Below are positions 22,601 through 33,300 of a stretch of DNA of 64,000 nucleotides, piece after piece. This stretch comes from Terebella lapidaria (lineage: Eukaryota > Annelida > Polychaeta > Terebellida > Terebellidae): positions 868,001 through 932,000 of the forward strand of contig OX424562.1 of NCBI GenBank assembly GCA_949152475.1, read 5' to 3'. The translations under genes and the position numbers were made by a program. Position 1 is the first letter of the stretch. Every line of letters starts with the position of its first letter. The notes under the pieces were generated by a model. The model did not search any database. It was not told where the DNA came from and saw only the letters and a list, made by a program, of their open reading frames with translations.

Positions 22601-22992
22601 GGACATATAACAATAACACGAGCAAAGCTCCCAGCTCCAAAACAGTAATCGTACCGGCGGCCATAACCATCTTGCCGGTCAAATCGGCGCTACCGCCATC
22701 GGCAGCTAAGCTTCATGAAGGGAGGTGCGCTAAATGCGCGGATAACACCTATCTGTGGATATTAGAGCGGAATTTACTTGACTGTTGCAAGGATTATTCA
22801 AAGCGGATATCTAAGCAAAGTTTGTGCATTTGTGATATAGACGCACTGTGTACGGACTGTGGAATAAGTTCCTGTCGGGATAAGAAGTTTGATGCAAACT
22901 TTTGATCGGAATACGGAGTAACAATCTGTGGTGGCGGACGGAGTATTCGGTTGTTGCTGATGGATATTACCCGAACTGGGCCAGACTAGTGA

Positions 22993-25344
22993 GTGTGTCG
23001 GACTTGTGCCTGGAGGTTTCTGTGGCACACGTCAGTGTCACTGCGGCCGGGCATGTCGTCCAAGGATGAGAAAGAAGGCGGACTTTCACCGGCTCGTGCT
23101 GAGAGCCCTATCGTTGTCGAGAATGAATCGGACACGCCCGTACCATCACCAGCTCCCGTCGTCATCAACGATGAGTGTATAGCCGTTGAGGTTATAGAAC
23201 AGAGGGACGTCCGTGAGCATCCGATCGAGATTATGGACGCGGACACCGTCAGAGAGCGTCCCGGAACAGCCCCGAGGAGCGGAAGCCCAAGGAGCCGAAC
23301 CCCCGCTCACCCTGCAGCAGCGCGTCATCCGCAACTTACAGCTGCGAGGGAGACGACATACGCCAAGTCTGCCACCAGATCAGTTAGCAGACTTAAGCGA
23401 CCCGCGACTGGAACAGCTCCAGGAAGGAAGCCGGATTGTGGAGTGCGCCCTGGCTGCACAGCGACAGTCACCAGTCAAGGTCGCTGCCTCTTCCGCCACC
23501 TTCGCCGCTATCGCCGCCCCACCGGCGATCGTATCGACGCCCGCTACGACGGCGCCGGTACTCGTACCCGCCACACGACCTGTCGCATCTCCAGCACAGC
23601 CCTCAGGGCTGCCACCTGCAGCAGGACCATCAGCGCCAGCTCCGAACCCGGATCGGGGACCCGGGATTACTCCGTTCCGACGTCAAGTAAACGAGCTGAT
23701 GGCGCTTGTCCCAGCACCCATTACGCCGATCGAAACCCGCACCATCCGTTGGGACGAAGTCCCGATTAGTCAGCACACGCGACTCGCCGGATACGGGCCG
23801 GAACATGATTACGCAGTCCTGTTGACTCTGTCCAAGGTTCAGATTATGACCTTACGCGGAATCCGCCTAGACAACAGGCGGTATGACTGCCCCTTCTGCT
23901 CTGGAACAGAAGAGCCCGCGGATCTTTGTTGTGGCCAACCTTGAGTCGCCGCGGACCATTCCGTACGCCCCAGGAATTGGACGTGCATGTCCTGGCGTAC
24001 CACTTCCCGTTCATCAGGTTTTACATCTGCCCGGCGAACGACGGATTCATGACTCTCACCCAGGCCGACATGGTGCGCCACTTGTCCACACCTACGGATG
24101 AGCACATCTTGCGTTTTCCGCTATTCAAACGCGGACGTCTGACGGCGACCCCACAGATTGTGAGGAGGTTTACCGCGAGGTGCCACGTGGATATGCAGCC
24201 GAATCCGCACTATCGGCCGCCGTGCGTACCCGCTCACCTCGTTATCTTCCGCCGGACCCCGACGTCTGTTTTGACCTTCGGCATTTGGCTGATGGCCCCG
24301 GAATTAATGGAACAGTATCCGCCGAACCTTGTGCCACACGTCATGCTGGTGCTCCAACGGATTGAGGCCCCGAACATAAACACCAGGAAGGGCGAAGTCC
24401 GTCTTGCTAACACGGTCGGCGAAATCCAGACCATCAATCCACAGGTGCGATACCGCCGACCTGGAGCCTTCTTGTTCCCGCGGCCGATCACCTATCAGAC
24501 CTCGCCATGAAGGCGCCTGAGGCGCGCCGACCAGCGCCTGCGCAACCACGAACGAACTATCGGCCGCCGTGCGTACCCGCTCACCTCGTTATCTTCCGCC
24601 GGACCCCGACGTCTGTTTTGACCTTCGGCATTTGGCTGATGGCCCCGGAATTAATGGAACAGTATCCGCCGAACCTTGTGCCACACGTCATGCTGGTGCT
24701 CCAACGGATTGAGGCCCCGAACATAGACACCAGGGAGGGCGAAGTCCGTCTTGCTAACACGGTCGGCGAAATCCAGACCATCAATCCACAGGTGCGATAC
24801 CGCCGACCTGGAGCCTTCTTGTTCCCGCGGCCGATCACCTATCATACCTCGGCCATGAAGGCGCCTGAGGCGCGCCGACCAGCGCCTGCGCAACCACGAA
24901 CGAACGGGTCGCCAACGCGGACCCGACCTTCGGAATCAGACCGTACTAAGCCTGTGGTGCAACGACCCACAGCTTCTAATGTGACGGACTACCGGGTCCG
25001 GGAGGGCCTAGTGCCACCCCCGGAGGAGTACTCGCCTCTTCCCAGCCGACCATCCATGTCTCCGGACGGAGGAACGCCGCCAACTCCAGGAGCAGCTTCA
25101 GCGCTTGGACACTGCTCGTGCAGAACTACAGCGCGAAGTGAACCAGCTCCGTACCCAGATCGCCCAGACTCCCGCACCGCAGCCGGAAGCCACTGGGGAG
25201 GCCGCGAGTCTTCCCAGCGAACTGGTCTCAACCATTGTTCGAGTTCTACCGCACTTGCCCCATGAGGAGGTGCTTGAACTCATGGCGCACACTTCTCCCG
25301 CCACACCAGCTCGGACTCAGAGGAGGCGCGATCAGCCTAAGTAG
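22993..25344 (+). other. Unidentified protein-like region in the pol position of the LTR element
   Basis: GC-rich, coding-like sequence occupies the place where pol would be. Visible traits are a Pro/Ala-rich stretch, a Cys pair in YDCPFC near 23.88 kb and another possible metal-binding stretch FYICPANDGF..VRH near 24.02-24.08 kb. A duplicated 347-bp block and a C-terminal helix with coiled-coil character (LQREVNQLRTQI) near 25.13 kb follow. None of the known pol domains is seen. It may be a captured or novel gene of the element; function unknown. Fossil, interrupted. Confidence 0.45.
24211..24904 (+). repeat. 347-bp tandem duplication inside the LTR element
   Basis: 24211-24557 and 24558-24904 are direct copies differing at only a handful of bases, both starting TATCGGCCGCCGTGCGTACC. 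The duplication is recent relative to the element. Confidence 0.9.
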
Positions 25345-26003
25345 GTAGTGACGTCGGACGGACTACGTGATAAGTGAACTCTAAGGGGGTCATCCCCTAG
25401 AGTTATGTGTCGGACTATCGGATTAACAAGCATTGTGTCGGATTAACAAGCATTGTGTCAGAATAGCCTGATGGACTCGAAGAGGGTCATCCTCTCGAGT
25501 CATGACTCGTACCTGTCGGATAAACACATATAAACGGAATATTCACTGTGTGATGCATGTCATATATGTATGTGGTGTGTTTTCGTATTCCATTCATAAG
25601 ATAATATGTCGTATCCATGGTAACTTGTGTGCTATGTCGAACTCTGGCCTGATTCATTCAGGTACAAACTTCAAGTACATTCCGTTCCATTCTGGGACGT
25701 CGAGGACAGTTTCCTTTATTCTGTGATTTTATATGTCGTTGCTCATATATGTGTTGATTTGTGTCGTTGATTCCTCATCTGTCGTTGTGATGCATGTATT
25801 TGTCCTATGTGTTCATATAATCCTAGTGACTGCTGACGGACTGACTGATGACTTTATTTCGACAGTTAGAACTTTTATTGTACTCAGTGTGTCTCGCGCG
25901 GTGTGTGTGTTTCCCTCTAGGACTTTTAGCTTATTATGTTTAGATTTTTGGACTGTGAGGTTTCGGGAAGGGTAAATTCCCAGGGGGTAATTGGACGAAG
26001 GGG

Positions 26004-26596
26004 TGTTATGTAGAATATTTATGACTGTTAGCGCCCAGAAACCCTCCCTTACACTTTATCTCACTCGACATACACGGCACAGATTCATCACATGACTTCG
26101 TACTCATGAGAACCGACGCACACCGTCCAAGACATGTAAACAACTCCACAGATGACGTCATGCAGAACACACCACCAATCACAATATTTTCAGACACCTA
26201 ACCACGCCCACACAGACGTTACCTCACATTCAGCAACTCACATGAACTCCTGTTCCACGACGCGGGAAAAACCAGACACCCATGAAAAAGTCCCCGCGCT
26301 TTTCGGAGTCGAGTTTGAGAGATTTAGAGAGTGAGGATGTGTCTCTAAAATATTGAAGAAGTTAAAGAAGATTATAAACGAGATATCTGTGATATAACAT
26401 TCCGCGTGTCGGATTATTAATCGGACTATTTCGGGAGGTGTGAAAGAGGCCGTGATCGTGCCATCGGACTTATCATCCTAATAAACTTGGATTAATCGAA
26501 TTCGGACTGGTTTGTGATATTTCAAGCACAACGCTACGAACACTATACGCTAGTAAAAGGGCTAATCGGACCCTGAAGAATCCCGATTTTGTAACA
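26004..26596 (+). repeat. Right LTR, with an extra 192-bp segment
   Basis: It corresponds to the left LTR but carries 26119-26310 between ACCGACG and GAGTTTGAGAG. The segment is either an insertion on this side or a deletion from the left LTR. The start is 26004 (TGTTATG, abutting the purine tract) or 26009 (TGTAGAAT, matching the left LTR start). Confidence 0.85.
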
Positions 26597-26814
26597 TATG
26601 CAACAATTGAAAGATTTTATCCAGTGGAGTAGTTTAGTTTTATAGAATGTCAATATCAATTATTTGTGACATCATGTTAACTTATGCTAAAAGTCGTCAC
26701 AGTGAGGAAAACGTCACAAGGGTCTATCCAAAAAATAATCAAGCTAATTAAACCTTTATTTCAACAAACACGACTCCACAATTGTTCTGCAGTCTGCATG
26801 TAATCAATGCAACA

Positions 26815-27000
26815 CTGAATGAATAATCACAATACTGACTAGAAGAATACTGTAAGTTAAATCAAAACATACACTGACAGAATAATCACAACACATACTG
26901 ACTAGAAAAATAAGTTAAATCAAAACATACACTGACAGAATAATCACAACACATACTGACGAGAAGAATAAGTTGAATCAAAACATACATTGACAAAATT
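26815..27000. repeat. 58-bp short tandem repeat
   Basis: About three copies of a unit containing ATCAAAACATACACTGACAG and AATAATCACAACACATACTG, spaced 58 bp (26861, 26919, 26977), with a worn fourth after 27030. Function unknown. Confidence 0.8.
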
Positions 27001-27099
27001 GTATGAAGAAATTTAACTAATGACCTGAGGAAATGAATCAATTGAATCAAAACATACACTGATGTAACAAAATCCGTACACCATGTACACGTACACTTA

Positions 27100-27449
27100 C
27101 GCAATAAATGTACACATATAATGACGAAGGATCATTTATCCAAACGGTATAGGTACAATCGGCCTAGAGACAATCAATTGTCGTTCAGAGGTGACCAAGA
27201 CGGATTATAAAGTTGCATATCTCATGCAGAGTATGCATTCATACGTCTTTTGATAAAAGAAGAAACAGAATCATATGGTGCCGTTGAAAACGACTGCACA
27301 AAATATCGGTGAAACGCGCACTACGGAAATCCCATTCTTCTGCTTCTGAGCATACAAAGTCGTGTGTGAGCGTCTCGTTTTGTCATTGTGGGCTTCAGAA
27401 CAGATGTCGCATTCGGGACAACGGATGCTGAATCATCACGACTGTTTTT
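27100..27449. other. Interval with only a weak coding hint
   Basis: On the minus strand 27432-27271 reads FSIRCPECDICSEAHNDKTR and on to RSHTTLY before a stop. It loosely resembles the second half of a B-box zinc finger, as in TRIM proteins. It is too short and isolated to call a gene. Confidence 0.2.
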
Positions 27450-28863
27450 AGGTTACCGCACCTTTGGTCAGATAAGCTATTGGCATGGCGTTGCGTCCGT
27501 CGTCCGTCCGTCCGTCCATCGTCCATAAACAATTTTATCTTTAAAAGTTTACGGTCGAATCTTTCTGAAATTTTGCACAACAATGCCTAAAAATATTTCA
27601 AGAAGGAGGTATTTTTAAGTTTTTTGATTTTCGCAATTATTTCAAAATGGCAGCCATTTTCGACAAAAAAAACCCAGCTAATTTTGGACTTTGACGGTTG
27701 TTTTCTCCAAATCTGTTCAATAACTTTTTTTTCTTATTGAAGCATAACACTTCTCACATGTACCCCTGTGACGTGTATAAGTTTCGGTGCTTTTGAATCG
27801 CTCGAAGTGGGCCATTTTGGGCCCAAATTCGGCCCAATTGGGACTTTCCCATGTTAAATTCTGTTATGCTTAATAATGGGACACATTATGCCTAATATCT
27901 CACTTCGTATTGAGGTTATAGACTAGGAATAAATTGTAAACATATAGGAAATGATATATGCTGAATATTATCGTGACATTGAATTTGACCTTTGACCTCA
28001 TTTTCAAGGTCACAAGTTAGAATGGCTAATATCTCGCTTATTATCGACTTTACAGCTTAGGAATCAATTGTGAACATATGGGAAATGATATATACGGAAT
28101 ATTTTCGTGACCTTGAGTTTGACCTTTGACATCATTTTCAAGGTCACAGGACAAAATGGCCAATATCTTGCTTTTTATCGACTTATGAGCATATAGGAAA
28201 TGATATATGCTGAATATTCACGTGACCTTGAATTCGACCTTTGACCTCATTTTCAAGGTCACAGGACAAAATAGCTAATATCCTGCTTATTATCGATTTT
28301 ACTGCTTAGGAATCAACTGTGAACATATAGGAAATGGTATATTATGAATATTCTCATGACCTTGAATTTGACCTTTGACATAAATTTCAAGATCAGTCAT
28401 CTTATTTTCAAGGTCAGAATACAAAATGGTTTATATCTCGCTTATTATCGAATTTACAGCTTCGAAGTCTATAGTAAACATATAGGAAATGATGTATGTT
28501 GAATATTTTGGTGATCTAGAATTTGACCTTTGATCCCATTTTCAAGGTCAGAGAACCAAATGGCTAATATCTCGCTTATTATCGACTTTACAGCTTAGGA
28601 ATCAATTGCGAATATAGAGGAAATGATATAATTATGCTGAATATGAACCTCATATGCTGAAAATGAACCTCATTTTCAAGGTCACATCACAGAATGGCTA
28701 ATATCTCACTTATTATCGACTTTACAGCTTAGGAATCTAATGTGGACATACTAGAAGTGATATATTTGTTGAATATTTCATGACATTGAATTCATTAATG
28801 ACTTTATTTTCAAGGTGACTGGACAAAAGGCTAATATATAAAATGTATATTGTCCGGTAACCT
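27450..28863 (-). mobile_element. Minisatellite-cored element, complete, inverted
   Basis: Read on the plus strand it starts AGGTTACCGCACC and ends TGTCCGGTAACCT, so both ends are inverted copies of AGGTTACCGGA. The tail comes first here (TTGGCATGGCGTTGCGTCCG, then CGTCC repeats at 27498-27520), followed by about seven ~134-bp core units (AAGGTCAAATTCAAGG type, reversed). 1,414 bp in total. No target-site duplication is obvious. Several core units are diverged, so it is older than the 51855-54660 copy. Confidence 0.75.
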
Positions 28864-30351
28864 CTCTTAACCCTTGGGCTATTTTTTTTTATTTTGACCC
28901 ACACATCACGTCGACTAAAATATTGGCTACTTCAACCAACCCCATTTTAATTCAGTTTTTCTGTTGCTGTCGGTATCTATCTGTGATTTAGCAATTATTT
29001 TAGGGTATTTACCGATTATTCGTCTTAGTCCTATAATGGAGGTAGGAAAACTGCATAAGTGTTGATAATTACCATATAGCATACCATAATCATAACGTCA
29101 CCATGGTAAACACAATCCAACAATCGGCTGATGTACCTACAGGTGTTGCGCGGCCTACGGCCGTACTATTGTATCACAGAACGGAATACCCATTCCGCTT
29201 TTGTCCAAGCAATTCAGACTTCCGGGCAGTGGGTGCACCGGAATGAACACTGTTTTACAGCGATCTTTAATCGTGGTCCCACGTGAGAGGAAAATTATCA
29301 AGCGTGTTAGGATTTGAAATACGAAATTAGTTATTATATGTACCGTTAGTATATCATGAACGTGTTCACGTGTGTGAAAAATAACTAGTATTCTACATAT
29401 ATTTTCGAGAACCATTCGGTTCAGTGTTCATGGCGCGAATTCGTGTGAACTTGGGAAAACCTATGGAGCACTTAAAAAACACTTAAAAATCATAAATCTC
29501 CAATCGTAATTTGAATTCTGTCATCCAAGAACTGTTGTCTATTGTGAGTTGTTCATTTCTGCCGCACATTCTACTCAACAATCAAACAACAGTATTGCTT
29601 GTTAGGGTTGATATTAGTGAGCGCACCAGTGGGGAACAGAATGTCCTTGATCTATCAGCAGGGACCCTAGTTGTTTGCCGTCATCGTGGGAAGCCAGTAC
29701 GGAACATATAATTAGGACGATTTTTAAAAAGAAAATATAATCATACATCCATAGTCTATTTCCATGTCAGTTAGTATCACAGCTATTACTGTCATGGTGA
29801 CATTTGATATCAATTCACACAAACATATTTATTTATTTGTTCCTTCGAGAACAACGTATATCTGGAAAGCACACGATACACTAAATGTGTGAAAATATTG
29901 GGTTGTCTGACAGACCTTTTCCATTGATTACTAGTGAGGTAGCCAGTGTGTGAGACAAGGGAAACCAACATGTGGTCTCTGCCGATTGTCGTTGTGTGTC
30001 AGGCTGTTAAATATAATCAATTGGCCAGCTTCAACACCAAGAAACAAATTACAAACATGTGAAAACTTCCAGAAGAAGGAAATAAATGCAATATATTCCC
30101 AATGCATCCCTACTTCAGCTATTAACAAATACCAATAATCCTTAGTGTTTCTGTAAATACTACTCTCTCATGGAGCCTCGATCCATTGTGACTCAAGGAA
30201 TATGATAAGCCGAGACTATGTGATGAAATGCCATGTCATGCTTTACATTCTTATGAGCCAGTATCCCTATGTATATCCTTAACTATATCATCAAAAAATC
30301 ACATTCCATATCCAAATTAGGAGCAGTCGGCGACGGATCCAAGTGAAGAAA
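28864..30351. other. 1.5 kb without recognised gene
   Basis: Ordinary AT-rich sequence. Short open frames exist on both strands (such as 29155-29415 minus and 29511-29711 plus), but none shows a domain, splice-site context or repeat relation that I can support. Confidence 0.45.
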
Positions 30352-33300
30352 AGTGACTACAGTCATAGGTAATATATGTGGTCTGTCTGACTCAGAAAGC
30401 AGACAGTGACTACAGTCATAGGTGTTATATGTGGTCTGTCTGACTCAGAAAGCAGACAGTGGCTACAGTCATATGTGTTATATGTGGTCTGTCTGACTCA
30501 GAAAGCAGACAGTGACTACAGTCATAGGTGTTATATGTGGTCTGTCTGACCCAGAAAGCAGACAGTGGCTACAGTCATATGTGTTATATGTGGTCTGTCT
30601 GACTCAGAAAGCAGACAGTGACTACAGTCATAGGTGTTATAGGTGGTCTGTCTGACTCAGAAAGCAGACAGTGTCTACAGTCATAAGTGTTATATGTGGT
30701 CTCTCTGACTCAGAAAGCAGACAGTGGCTACAGTCATAGGTGTTATATGTGGTCTGTCTGACCCAGAAAGTAGACAGTGGCTACAGTCGTAGGTGTTATA
30801 TGTGGTCTCTCTGACTCAGAAAGCAGACAGTGGCTACAGTCATAGGTGTTATATGTGGTCTGTCTGACTCTGAAAGCAGACAGTGGCTACAGTCATAGGT
30901 GTTATATGTGGTCTGTCTGACTCAGAAAGCAGACAGTGACTACAGTCATAGGTGTTATATGTGGTCTGCCTGACTGAGAAAGCAGACAGTGACTACAGTC
31001 ATAAGTGTTATATGTGGTCTCTCTGACTCAGAAAGCAGACAGTGGCTACAGTCATAGGTGTTATATGTGGTCTGTCTGACCCAGAAAGTAGACAGTGGCT
31101 ACAGTCATAGGTGTTATATGTGGTCTGTCTGACTCAGAAAGTAGACAGTGACTACAGTCATAAGTGATATATGTGGTCTGTCTGACTCAGAAAGCAGACA
31201 GTTACTACATTCATAAGTGTTATATGTGGTCTGTCTGACTCAGAAAGTAGACAGTGACTACAGTCATAGGTGTTATATGTGGTCTGTCTGACTCAGAAAG
31301 CAGACAGTGGCTACAGTCATAAGTGTTATTTGTGGTCTGTCTGACTCAGAAAGCAGACAGTGGCTACAGTCATAGGTGTTATATGTTGTCTGTCTGACTC
31401 AGAAAGCAGACAGTGGCTACAGTCATAGGTGTTATATGTGGTCTGTCTGACTCAGAAAGCAGACAGTGACTACAGTCATAGGTGTTATATGTGGTCTGTC
31501 TGACCCAGAAAGTAGACAGTGACTACATTCATAGGTGTTATATGTTGTCTGCCTGACTCAGAAAGTAGACAGTGACTACAGTCATAGGTGTTATATGTGG
31601 TCTGTCTGACTCAGAAAGTAGACAGTGACTACAGTCATAGGTGTTATATGTGGTCTGTCTGACTCTGAAAGCAGACAGGGGCTACAGTCATAGGTGTTAT
31701 ATGTGGTCTGTCTGACTCAGAAAGCAGACAGTGACTACAGTCATAGGTGTTATATGTGGTCTGTCTGACTCAAAAAGCAGACAGTGACTACAGTCATAGG
31801 TGTTATATGTGGTCTGTCTGACTCAGAAAGCAGACGGTGACTACAGTCATAGGTGTTATATGTGGTCTGTCTGACTCAGAAAGCAGACAGTGGCTACAGT
31901 CATAGGTGTTATATGTTGTCTGTCTGACTCAGAAAGCAGACAGTGACTACAGTCATAGGTGTTATATGTGGTCTGTCTGATTCAGAAAGCAGACAGTGGC
32001 TACAGTCATAGGTGTTATATGTGGTCTGTCTGACTCTGAAAGCAGACAGTGGCTACAGTCATAAGTGTTATATGTGGTCTGTCTGACTCAGAAAGCAGAC
32101 AGTGGCTACAGTCATAGGTGTTATATGTGGTCTGTCTGACTCAGAAAGCAGACAGTGGCTACAGTCATAGGTGTTATATGTGGTCTGTCTGACTCAGAAA
32201 GCAGACAGTGACTACAGTCATAGGTGTTATATGTGGTCTGTCTGACTCAGAAAGCAGACAGTGACTACAGTCATAGGTGTTATATGTGGTCTGTCTGACA
32301 CAGAAAGTAGACAGTGATTCCAGTCATAGGTGTTATATGTGGTCTGTCTGACTCAGAAAGGAGACAGTGGCTACAGTCATAAGTGTTATATGTGGTCTGT
32401 CTGACTCAGAAAGTAGACAGTGACTACAGTCATAGGTGTTATATGTGGTCTGTCTGACTCAGAAAGTAGACAGTGACTACAGTCATAGGTGTTATATGTG
32501 GTCTGTCTGACTCAGAAAGCAGACAGTGGCTACAGTCATAGGTGTTATATGTGGTCTGTCTGACTCAGAAAGCAGACACTCGCTACAGTCATAGGTGTTA
32601 TATGTGGTCTGTCTGACTCAGAAAGCAGAGAGTGCCTACAGTCATAGGTGTTATATGTGGTCTGTCTGACTCAGAAAGCAGACAGTGACTACAGTCATAG
32701 GTGTTATATGTGGTCTGACTGACTCAGAAAGCAGACAGGGACTACAGTCATAGGTGTTATATGTGGTCTGTCTGACTCAGAAAGCAGACAGTGACTACAG
32801 TCATAGGTGTTATATGTGGTATGTCTGACTCAGAAAGCAGACAGTGACTACAGTCATACGTGTTATATGTGGTCTGTCTGACTCAGAAAGTAAACAGTGA
32901 CTACAGTCATAGGTGTTATATGTGGTATGTCTGACTCAGAAAGCAGACAGTGGCTACAGTCATAGGTGTTATATGTGGTCTGTCTGACTCAGAAAGTAGA
33001 CAGTGACTACAGTCATAGGTGTTATATGTGGTCTGTCTGACTCAGAAAGTAGACAGTGACTACAGTCATAGGTGTTATATGTGGTCTGTCTGACTCAGAA
33101 AGCAGACAGTGGCTACAGTCATAGGTGTTATATGTGGTCTGTCTGACTCAGAAAGCAGACACTCGCTACAGTCATAGGTGTTATATGTGGTCTGTCTGAC
33201 TCAGAAAGCAGACAGTGCCTACAGTCATAGGTGTTATATGTGGTCTGTTTGACTCAGAAAGCAGACAGGGGCTACAGTCATAGGTGTTATATGTGGTCTG

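Larger units (their letters stand above)
19439..26596 (+). mobile_element. Gag-only LTR retroelement (TR-GAG/LARD-like), without visible pol
   Basis: Two LTRs (19439-19833 and about 26004-26596) flank about 6.2 kb. A 4-bp TATG lies just before the left and just after the right LTR and is a likely target-site duplication. A primer-binding-like TTGGTGCCGTGACCAGG follows the left LTR at 19834, and a purine-rich tract (near 25990-26003) precedes the right LTR. The internal part encodes a proline-rich leader region (~20.0-21.3 kb), a gag-like region with a CCHC zinc knuckle (~21.5-22.6 kb) and a further protein-like region of unknown kind (~23.0-25.3 kb). I find no protease, reverse transcriptase, RNase H or integrase motif. 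It looks broken, with several breaks. The LTRs differ by roughly ten substitutions by eye plus one 192-bp segment, suggesting a fairly recent but not brand-new insertion. BEL/Pao or Gypsy ancestry cannot be decided without pol. Confidence 0.8.

Noticed and set aside
27271-27432. B-box-like minus-strand peptide (CPECDICSEAHNDKTRRSH)
   Set aside because: Only half a domain, with no exon borders or neighbouring TRIM sequence; chance is plausible.
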